Assembly (NCBI RefSeq): GCF_000421545.1 | Contig: NZ_ATXF01000005.1 | Location: 714,214-778,213, forward strand | Direction: 5' to 3' | Source: Agromyces italicus DSM 16388 | Lineage (GTDB): Bacteria; Actinomycetota; Actinomycetes; Actinomycetales; Microbacteriaceae | Length of the DNA stretch: 64,000 nt | Shown here: in pieces, positions 8,505 through 14,854 of the stretch | Layout of the letters: each line of letters begins with the position of its first letter | How positions within the stretch are numbered: position 1 is the stretch's first letter | Notes under the pieces: generated by a model | Database searches by the model: none | Told to the model about the DNA's origin: nothing | What the model saw: the letters and a program-made list of their open reading frames with translations, nothing else | Program-made: the position numbers and the translations under genes

Positions 8505-9113
8505 ATGACGTTCGACGACGGCCTCGTGACGGCCAATCTCTCGGTCTCGCTCGACGGCTTCGTCGCGGGCCCGAACCAGACGCTCGACGACCCGCTCGGC
8601 GAGGGCGGCGAGGCGGTGCACCGCTGGATGTTCGAGCAGCCCGACGAGGCGCAGCCGATCGTCGAGCAGATCCTCGCGCCGCGCGCCTACATCATGGGGC
8701 GCAACATGTTCGGCCCGATCCGAGGCGAATGGCCCGACGACGAATGGAAGGGCTGGTGGGGCCAAGACCCGCCCTACCACGGCCCCGTGTTCGTGCTCAC
8801 GCACTACCCCCGCGAACCCGTCGAGATGGAGGGCGGCACGACGTTCCACTTCGTGACCACCGGCATCCACGACGCCCTCGCGCGGGCGCGCGCCGCCGTC
8901 GGCGGAGCAGGCCGCATCTCGGTCGCGGGCGGCGCGAGCACGGTGCGCCAGTACCTCGCCGCGGGGCTCATCGACCGCATCATCGTGAGCGTCTCGCCGA
9001 TCATGCTCGGCTCGGGCGAGTGCCTGTTCGAGGGCCTCGACCTCGAGCTCACCCCGATCGACGTGCTCCAGACCGAGCTGGTCACGCACATCACCTACGA
9101 CGTGCCGCGCTGA
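8505..9113 (+). CDS. dihydrofolate reductase family (RibD C-terminal-like) protein
   Basis: A 202-residue protein of the DHFR-like/RibD-C family. It begins with TANLSVSLDGFVAGP, the conserved first strand and loop; YIMGRNMFGP and later GGAGRISVAGGASTVRQYL form the NADPH-binding region. The C-terminal half SVSPIMLGSGECLFEGL is also typical. Actinobacterial members are called YwjB/YyaP-like reductases; their substrate is unknown and they are distinct from folA. ATG 8505 is chosen from the -10 box spacing and from where family similarity starts; the frame is open further upstream but without similarity. Confidence 0.85.
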   Translation: MTFDDGLVTANLSVSLDGFVAGPNQTLDDPLGEGGEAVHRWMFEQPDEAQPIVEQILAPRAYIMGRNMFGPIRGEWPDDEWKGWWGQDPPYHGPVFVLTHYPREPVEMEGGTTFHFVTTGIHDALARARAAVGGAGRISVAGGASTVRQYLAAGLIDRIIVSVSPIMLGSGECLFEGLDLELTPIDVLQTELVTHITYDVPR

Positions 9114-9124
9114 GGAGATGGGCC

Positions 9125-9173
9125 GGGTTTCGAGACGCGTCCTCCTCCGTCGGGCGCTCCTCTACCCGCCGAC
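9125..9173 (+). repeat. interspersed ~50-bp repeat, intergenic copy
   Basis: This copy begins GGGTTTCGAGACGCGTCC and runs about 49 bp between the convergent RibD-like and oligopeptidase genes. It matches the copies at 10214-10263 and 10275-10323 (inside ptrB) and, inverted, 61229-61270 (inside hrpA). Confidence 0.85.
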
Positions 9174-9177
9174 GGGG

Positions 9178-11421
9178 TCACTCCCCGCTCGGGTGCGCCC
9201 CCGCCGCGTCGATGAGCCAGGCGTACATGAAGGCGCGTTCGCGCCAGGCCGAGTATCGCCCCGACACCCCGCCGTGACCGGCCGCCATCTCGATCTTCAG
9301 CAGCGGGTCGGCGCCGACCTCGCGCAGCCGGGCCACCCATTTCGCCGGCTCGACGTAGAGCACCCGCGTGTCGTTGAGCGAGGTGACGGCGAGGATCGGG
9401 GGGTAGTGCCGGCCGCCGTGGGCGCCGTCGTGCACGTTCTCGAGCGGCGAGTACGACTTCATGTACGCGTACACCTCCTCGTCGTCGAGCGGGTTGCCCC
9501 ACTCGTCCCACTCGATGACCGTCAGCGGCAGCGAGGGGTCGAGGATCGAGGTCAGCGGGTCGACGAACGGCACGTCGGCGAGGAACCCCGAGAAGTACTT
9601 CGCCGCGAGGTTCGCGACCGCGCCGACGAGGAGGCCGCCGGCGCTGCCGCCGTGCGCGACGAGCCGGTCGGACGCCGTGATCTCCTCGTCGATCAGGTGG
9701 CGGGCGACGGCGGCGAAGTCGGTGAAGCTGTTGCGCTTCTCGAGCTTCTTGCCGTGCTCGTACCAGAGCCGGCCCATCTCGCCGCCGCCGCGCACGTGCG
9801 CGACGGCGAACACCATGCCGCGGTCGAGCAGCGACAGCCGGGGGATGGCGAAGCCCGGGTCGACCGAGTACTCGTAGGCGCCGTAGCCGTAGAGCAGCGT
9901 CGGTGCCGGCTCGCCGAGGGTCACGAGGTCGTGCCGGTAGACCAGTGAGATCGGAATGCGGGTGCCGTCGTCGGCGACCGCCCACTCACGGCGCTGCGCG
10001 TAGCGGGCGGGGTCGTAGTCGCCGAGCACGGCCTGGCGCTTGCGCAGCTTGCGCTCGCCCGTCGCGACGACGAGGTCGAGCACGGTCGAGGGCGTCACGA
10101 AGCTCGTGTAGCCGAGGCGCAGGGTGGGCTGCGCCCAGTCGGGGTTGCCGCCGAGGCCGACCGAGAACAGCTCCTCGTCGAAGGCGAGCTCGTGCAGGGT
10201 GTCGTCGGGCTCCGGGTTTCGAGACGCGTCCTCCTCCGTCGGGCGCTCCTCAACCCGCTCGACCTCCGTCTCGCGGTTTCGAGACGCGTCCTCCTGCGTC
10301 GGGCGCTCCTCAACCCGCTCGACCGACGTCGCCACCTTCGCGATCGCGACCCGCGGCAGCCCGTCACGGCGGTACTCGAGCGCCACGAAGTCACGGAATC
10401 CGTCGACCCCCTCGATGCGCACCTCTGGGTTGTGCGGCAGCAGCATGCGGCGCGGACCCTGCGGGTCGTCGGCGGCGACCGAGACGAGTTCGAAGTTCAC
10501 CGCCCCGTCGTTGTGCGTGATGAGCAGTCGATCCCTGCCTCCCGCGACGACGTGCTCGACGTCGTACTCGACGCCGTCCTTCCGCGGCCAGACGACGGCG
10601 AACGTCCCCGTCGGGTCCGAGGCATCCAGCAGCCGGGTCTCGCTCGTGATGTTCGAACCGGCCTCGATGACGAGGTACTTGCGGCTGCGGGTGAGGCCCA
10701 CACCGAGCCAGAACCGCTCGTCGGGCTCGCTGAAGATCGCCACATCGGCGGATGCCTCGGTGCCGACCTCGTGCCGCCAGATGGTGTCGGGGCGCCAGGC
10801 CTCGTCGACCGTCGCGTAGAAGAGGTAGCGGCCGCTCGGGTCGAAGACGGCGCCCGCCGCGGTGTTCTCGATGACGTCGGAGAACTCGCGCCCCGAGGCA
10901 TCCAGCGATCGCAGCCTGATCGTGTACCGCTCGTCGCCCTCGACGTCGACGGCGTAGAGCAGCGCGCGGCCGTCGGCCGTGAGGTCGAAGCTGCCGAGCG
11001 CGTAGAACTCGTGCCCCTCGGCCTCGACGTTGTCGTCGAGGAGGATCTGCTCACCGGGCAGCGGCGCGCCCGAGTCGTCGGTGACGGGCGGCTCCCAGTC
11101 GTCGGGGCCGGCCGCGGGCACCCGGCAGTGGATGGCGTACTGCTGCCCCTCGACGGTGCGGCTGTAGTACCACCAATCGCCCTCTCGAGCCGGCACCGAG
11201 AGGTCGGTCTCCTTCGTGCGGTGCTTGATCTCCTCGAAGATCTGCTCCTGAAGGATGGCGAGGTGCTCGGTGCGCGCCTTGGTGAAGGCGTTCTCCTCGT
11301 GGAGGTGGGCGAGCACCTCGGGGTCGTCCTTGTCGCGCAGCCACTCGTAGTCGTCGACGACGACGTCGCCGTGGTGCACGCGTTCGATCGGTCGCTTCTT
11401 CGGCACAGGTGGAGTCAGCAC
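9178..11421 (-). CDS. ptrB: S9 family prolyl oligopeptidase, oligopeptidase B type
   Basis: The protein has 747 residues from GTG 11421, with an N-terminal beta-propeller and a C-terminal alpha/beta hydrolase domain. The catalytic triad is visible: Ser about 593 in HGGSAGG, Asp about 684 in SLNDTRV, His about 716 in AAGHGG. YGYGAYEYSVDPGF and FAVAHVRGGGEMG are typical of oligopeptidase B, a cytosolic enzyme cutting peptides after basic residues. GGGGAGG directly abuts GTG 11421, so GTG 11406 (742 residues) is also possible. An insertion of about 40 residues in the propeller (bases 10204-10335) consists of two tandem copies of an interspersed DNA repeat, read as two VEERPT(E/Q)EDASRN units, foreign to the family. 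Confidence 0.88.
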   Translation of the reverse strand: MLTPPVPKKRPIERVHHGDVVVDDYEWLRDKDDPEVLAHLHEENAFTKARTEHLAILQEQIFEEIKHRTKETDLSVPAREGDWWYYSRTVEGQQYAIHCRVPAAGPDDWEPPVTDDSGAPLPGEQILLDDNVEAEGHEFYALGSFDLTADGRALLYAVDVEGDERYTIRLRSLDASGREFSDVIENTAAGAVFDPSGRYLFYATVDEAWRPDTIWRHEVGTEASADVAIFSEPDERFWLGVGLTRSRKYLVIEAGSNITSETRLLDASDPTGTFAVVWPRKDGVEYDVEHVVAGGRDRLLITHNDGAVNFELVSVAADDPQGPRRMLLPHNPEVRIEGVDGFRDFVALEYRRDGLPRVAIAKVATSVERVEERPTQEDASRNRETEVERVEERPTEEDASRNPEPDDTLHELAFDEELFSVGLGGNPDWAQPTLRLGYTSFVTPSTVLDLVVATGERKLRKRQAVLGDYDPARYAQRREWAVADDGTRIPISLVYRHDLVTLGEPAPTLLYGYGAYEYSVDPGFAIPRLSLLDRGMVFAVAHVRGGGEMGRLWYEHGKKLEKRNSFTDFAAVARHLIDEEITASDRLVAHGGSAGGLLVGAVANLAAKYFSGFLADVPFVDPLTSILDPSLPLTVIEWDEWGNPLDDEEVYAYMKSYSPLENVHDGAHGGRHYPPILAVTSLNDTRVLYVEPAKWVARLREVGADPLLKIEMAAGHGGVSGRYSAWRERAFMYAWLIDAAGAHPSGE
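10214..10323 (+). repeat. two tandem copies of the ~50-bp interspersed repeat inside ptrB
   Basis: The copies start at 10214 and 10275 (GGTTTC motifs 60 bp apart) and are nearly identical, differing mainly at one C/G position. They lie in frame in the minus-strand peptidase gene and add a repeated acidic peptide without a stop codon. Confidence 0.9.
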
Positions 11422-11483
11422 CCTCCCCACGCTACGTGCTCGCCCGCATTTCGGGAACGGCCCACCCCCGCCCGACGCCCCCC

Positions 11484-11600
11484 GTGGTTTCTCAGGAGCC
11501 CCCCGTGGTTTCTCAGGAGCAAACTGGCCGATTGGGGCGAATCGGCCGCCGAACGTCCTGAGAAACACCTGGCCCGGGCCCGCAGCTCCTGAGAAACAGG
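11484..11600. repeat. nested palindromic intergenic element
   Basis: Two direct 21-bp-spaced copies of TTTCTCAGGAG (11488 and 11509) are mirrored by two inverted copies, TCCTGAGAAACA at 11556-11567 and 11587-11598. Between them sits a perfect hairpin, GGCCGATT (11526-11533) with AATCGGCC (11540-11547). The element fills the spacer between ptrB and the small membrane protein gene upstream of it. It resembles a REP/BIME-type element. Confidence 0.8.
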
Positions 11601-11617
11601 GGATCCGCCCGGGGCGA

Positions 11618-11656
11618 CCCGATCGGGTGTCCCGATCGGGTGTCCTGATCAGGTGT
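11618..11656. repeat. three tandem 13-bp units, each a palindrome
   Basis: Units at 11618-11630, 11631-11643 and 11644-11656. The first two contain CCCGATCGGG; the third reads CCTGATCAGG, where both changed bases are complementary, so the palindrome is preserved. The third unit overlaps the stop codon of the gene ending at 11649. Confidence 0.8.
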
Positions 11657-12044
11657 CCTCTACGATCTCGGCGATCTCCCACTCCGAGCCGCCCTGGTGC
11701 CTGAGCACCCCGCGCACGCGGGTGCCGTCGCGCTCGGCCTGGAACGCGACCGCCGCGGGTTCGCCCGGGCCGACGACCTGCTCGGCCGAGAAGGTCGGCG
11801 AGTCGTAGCCGGCGGCGATGAGCGTCTCCCGGCGCTCGCCCTGGTCCCACGATCCGGGCATGACGCCGAACATCGCGGCGAAGGCGATGACGGCGATCAG
11901 GAAGATCCCCGAGCCGAGCTCGCGCACGGGCTTCGACCTCCGTCGTGTTCCGAGGCTCGACACGACGACGCCCGCCCCCGCGATCACGACGGGAATCGCG
12001 AGCGGCCACGGGTTCCACGGGGCGATGGTGACGATTTCGTTCAT
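11649..12044 (-). CDS. small membrane protein, unknown function
   Basis: The 131-residue protein starts at the ATG at 12044 (MNEIVTIAPWNPWPL). It has two hydrophobic segments, about 13-33 (PLAIPVVIAGAGVVVSSLG) and about 46-63 (GSGIFLIAVIAFAAMFGVM), separated by a basic RRRSKP loop. The extramembrane C-terminal domain of about 65 residues ends in SEWEIAEIVEDT. It is not recognised as a named family. The frame remains open upstream to 12125, but those residues look like non-coding translation. It stands alone between the MocR gene and the palindromic spacer. Confidence 0.55.
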   Translation of the reverse strand: MNEIVTIAPWNPWPLAIPVVIAGAGVVVSSLGTRRRSKPVRELGSGIFLIAVIAFAAMFGVMPGSWDQGERRETLIAAGYDSPTFSAEQVVGPGEPAAVAFQAERDGTRVRGVLRHQGGSEWEIAEIVEDT

Positions 12045-12159
12045 AGCGGATGCCTCGAACTCGGCCCGTCTTCGCACAGTCGAGGTTGACGACGTTGCCG
12101 GTGTTGACGGTCTCACCGCAATCATGCACCCGCGGATTCATCCGCAGCAAGCGCCCGCC

Positions 12160-13701
12160 TCACTCACGCCTGCCGGGGGCGAGGGTGTCGACGAGCGCCG
12201 CGCGGATGCGCGCGAGCCCTTCGCCCAGGAGGGCGTCGCCGACGCCGGCGTAGCCGAAGACGATCCCGCCCGGCCGTTCGCCTGGCACCGCCGAGTAGTC
12301 GGCGAGCGGCGCCACGCCGACGCCTTCTTCGGCGAGCCGGGCGACGATCGCGGCGGAAGCCTCGGCGTCGTGCAGTCCGACGACCGCGTGCAGGCCGCCG
12401 TCGAGTCCGCTGAGCGGTGCGCCGGGCAGTTCGCCGAGCACCGACTGCACCATGCGCCGACGGTGCGCGTAGTCACGCCGGGTGGCCGCGATGTGACGGC
12501 GCAGCGCTCCCGAGGCGAGGAACACCCGCATGGCCTCCTGGGCCGGACCGGCGACGGGGCACGGCTCGTCTGCTCGGATCCGGAGGACCGCGGCGCGCAG
12601 CGCGGGGTCGGCCGGCAGCACGAGGTAGCCGAGGCGCAGCCACGGGGTGAGCACCTTCGAGAAGCTGCCGACGAGCACGGTGCGCTCGGAGCTGCGCTCG
12701 GTGCCGGGCCCCGTGCGGCCGCCCGCGGCGCCGAGCCGGTCGAGCGAGGCGAGGGCGGGCAGCGGCGCGCCGAGATGGCGGAACTCGCTGTCGTAGTCGT
12801 CCTCGATGATGAGCGCCCCGGTCGCCCGCGCCCAGTCGATGAGTTCGAGCCTGGATGCCACGGGCAGCCGCCCGCCGAGCGGGTACTGGTGGCTCGGGGT
12901 GACCATGACGGCCTGCGGAGGGCGGGGCATCCGCCGCAGCGCGTCGAGGTCGAGGCCGTCGGCGTCGACCGGGAGTGGGGCGATCACCAGCCCCCGCCGC
13001 TCGAGCAGGCGTCGCGCCGAGGGGTAGCCGGGGTGCTCGACGGCGACGACGGGGGGCGCGCCGCCCGCTCCGCCGTCGTCGCGCGCGAGTTCGAGGAGCG
13101 CGGCGCCGAGGAGGCCCAACGCGTCGCTCGTGCCCGCGGTGACGACGAGGTCGTCGCTCGTGCAGCCGACCCCGCGGGCCTGCCTGAGGTGGTCGGCGAT
13201 CTCGACGCGCAGCCCGGCGAGGCCCGCCCGCGGCGGCGACGACCGGGGGATCGGTGCGGCGGCGGCCCGCCGCCAGGCCGATCGCCAGGCGCGCTCGTCG
13301 ATGCGGGCGGTCGACGGGATGCCGGGCAGCAGGTCGATGCGGAGGAGTGGGGGTTCGTCGCCGCGGGGGGCCTCGGGCCCGGTTCGGTCGCTCGGCCCCG
13401 CGACCGGCGACGGCGACGGCGAGAGCGAGGGTGCGGATGCCTCGGGCTCGACGACGAGCCGGGCCACCCGGGTCGGCGCGCCCTGGCGCAGTTCGAGGTA
13501 GCCCTCGCCGGCGAGCTGCTCGTACGCGGCGACGACCGAACTGCGCGAGACGCCGAGTTCGGCGGCGAGCGCCCGCGTGGAGGGCACGGGATCGCCGGGG
13601 GCGAGGAGCCCACCGAGGATGCCCCGACGGACGCCGTCGACGAGTCGGACGCCGATGGGAGCGCCGTCGCGAGGGTCGAGCACGAGCAGGGGACCGTCCA
13701 C
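12160..13701 (-). CDS. MocR/PdxR-type GntR regulator with aminotransferase domain
   Basis: A 513-residue fusion of a GntR winged helix (about 15-85; STRALAAELGVSRSSVVAAYEQLAGEGYLE) and a fold-type I PLP aminotransferase domain (about 120-510). The PLP lysine is K349 in VLVGSFSKVLTPWLRLGY, with DDYDSEF (301-307) also typical. A Pro/Ser-rich linker spans about 84-118. MocR proteins sense PLP or amino-acid-linked PLP; the PdxR subgroup controls vitamin B6 synthesis. It is divergent from an FMN-binding PPOX-family gene, and two ACTGGACT repeats occupy the 78-bp spacer, fitting joint control. Whether it truly regulates B6 genes is inference. Confidence 0.88.
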   Translation of the reverse strand: MDGPLLVLDPRDGAPIGVRLVDGVRRGILGGLLAPGDPVPSTRALAAELGVSRSSVVAAYEQLAGEGYLELRQGAPTRVARLVVEPEASAPSLSPSPSPVAGPSDRTGPEAPRGDEPPLLRIDLLPGIPSTARIDERAWRSAWRRAAAAPIPRSSPPRAGLAGLRVEIADHLRQARGVGCTSDDLVVTAGTSDALGLLGAALLELARDDGGAGGAPPVVAVEHPGYPSARRLLERRGLVIAPLPVDADGLDLDALRRMPRPPQAVMVTPSHQYPLGGRLPVASRLELIDWARATGALIIEDDYDSEFRHLGAPLPALASLDRLGAAGGRTGPGTERSSERTVLVGSFSKVLTPWLRLGYLVLPADPALRAAVLRIRADEPCPVAGPAQEAMRVFLASGALRRHIAATRRDYAHRRRMVQSVLGELPGAPLSGLDGGLHAVVGLHDAEASAAIVARLAEEGVGVAPLADYSAVPGERPGGIVFGYAGVGDALLGEGLARIRAALVDTLAPGRRE

Positions 13702-13712
13702 GGCTGCTCCTC

Positions 13713-13744
13713 ACTGGACTGGTCGGAATCGCAGCAACTGGACT
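13713..13744. promoter_or_regulatory. MocR/PdxR-type direct-repeat operator
   Basis: ACTGGACT occurs at 13713-13720 and 13737-13744, 24 bp apart and so on nearly the same helix face, between the MocR start (13701) and the PPOX start (13780). Direct repeats in this position are typical binding sites of MocR regulators. A partial third half-site (GGCCAGTG, inverted) follows at about 13753-13760. Confidence 0.6.
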
Positions 13745-13779
13745 GCAGGTGTGGCCAGTGTACGTCCGAGACTCGAGCC

Positions 13780-14463
13780 ATGACCACGATCGACACGTCC
13801 GCCGACCGCCAGGCACGACGCATCCGCCGCCTGCCCGAACGCCAGACCACCGACCGCGACGCCCTCTTCGAGCTGCTCGACGCCGAACTCGTCGGCCATC
13901 TCGCCGCGGTCGCCGACGGCCTGCCGATCGTCGTGCCGATGGGCTACGCCCGCATCGGCGAGGCGATCTACGTGCACGGTTCGACGGGCGGCGGCTTCGC
14001 CCTCCGCGCCGCAGCCGAACGGGCAACCGTCGCCTTCTCGGTCACCGCCCTCGACGGACTCGTCTTCGCGCGCTCGCTCTTCGACAGCTCGATGAACTAC
14101 CGCAGCGCGGTCGCGTACGGCGTGCTCGACGAGGTCGGCTCCGACGAGGCGGATGCCGCGTTGCTCGCGCTCTCCGAACGGCTCATGCCCGGGCGCTCCG
14201 CAGAGGTGCGCGGGATGCGGCGCAAGGAGGTCGCGGCGACCCGGGTGCTCCGGCTCGCCCTGGACGACGTCGTCATGAAGGCGCGTGCGAACGGGGCATC
14301 CGAATCGCCCGACGACGGCGAGGATCACTCGCAGTGGGCGGGCGTCGTGCCGCTCGAACGCGTGTGGGGCGAACCGCAGCCCTCCGAACTGACCCCGACG
14401 GGTGCGCCCCTGCCCGAGTCGGTCCGCGCGTTGAGGGCGCGCCACGACCGCTCGCGCCTCTGA
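13780..14463 (+). CDS. PPOX-family (pyridoxamine 5'-phosphate oxidase-related) FMN-binding protein
   Basis: A 227-residue split-barrel flavoprotein of the NimA/Pyridox_oxase_2 type. After an N-terminal arm (RQTTDRDALFELLD), GHLAAVADGLPIVVPMGYARIGEAIYVHGSTGGG forms the FMN-binding barrel, followed by RSLFDSSMNYRSAVAYGV. Such proteins bind flavin, and some reduce nitro compounds or are linked with B6 or antibiotic resistance; the substrate is unknown. Family similarity begins right at ATG 13780. The divergent MocR regulator and its direct repeats suggest PLP-responsive expression. Confidence 0.82.
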   Translation: MTTIDTSADRQARRIRRLPERQTTDRDALFELLDAELVGHLAAVADGLPIVVPMGYARIGEAIYVHGSTGGGFALRAAAERATVAFSVTALDGLVFARSLFDSSMNYRSAVAYGVLDEVGSDEADAALLALSERLMPGRSAEVRGMRRKEVAATRVLRLALDDVVMKARANGASESPDDGEDHSQWAGVVPLERVWGEPQPSELTPTGAPLPESVRALRARHDRSRL

Positions 14464-14512
14464 GGTGCCCCGGGCACGAAATAGGGCGATCGTCCGATGG
14501 GCCCGGGGCGCC
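14464..14512 (+). terminator. hairpin after the PPOX gene
   Basis: Arms at 14464-14475 and 14501-14512 (GGTGCCCCGGGC versus GCCCGGGGCGCC, 11 of 12 paired) start right after the stop codon and are followed by TTAG. This is a likely terminator without a long U tract. Confidence 0.45.
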
Positions 14513-14564
14513 TTAGCGAGCACCATCGAGACGTCAGATCGCACCGAAGACCGAAGGAATGATC

Positions 14565-14753
14565 ATGCAGTACTCAGCAGAACTGCTCGCCGTACACACC
14601 CACGAGGCGAACCTGCTGCAGGCCGAGCGGCGCATCGCGCACCGCCGCGCAGCGGAGGAGCGTGCGGCCGTGAGCGAACCGGCAGGCCAGGCCGAGCCGG
14701 TCGCCCACCACCGTTCCTTCGGTCGCCGCGGCCTGCGTCCCGTCCTGCGGTGA
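14565..14753 (+). CDS. small hypothetical protein
   Basis: A 62-residue basic, Ala/Glu/Arg-rich protein beginning MQYSAELLAVHTHEANLLQAE. GAAGGA lies 6 nt before the ATG at 14565, a clear ribosome-binding site, so this start is preferred over the ATG at 14559. It is mostly helix-forming in the first 40 residues and ends in GRRGLRPVLR. No family is recognised. It lies about 100 bp upstream of the LuxR-type regulator, and the two may be cotranscribed. The good RBS supports a real gene. Confidence 0.5.
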   Translation: MQYSAELLAVHTHEANLLQAERRIAHRRAAEERAAVSEPAGQAEPVAHHRSFGRRGLRPVLR

Positions 14754-14854
14754 GCGCCACGGCGGCGGCGCCCGCCGTGGCTCCCGCGGCGACGGCGGCC
14801 TCGCGGCGCCCCGAGACGCATGTCGGCGGCCCGTGGCACGATGAGATCGTGACC

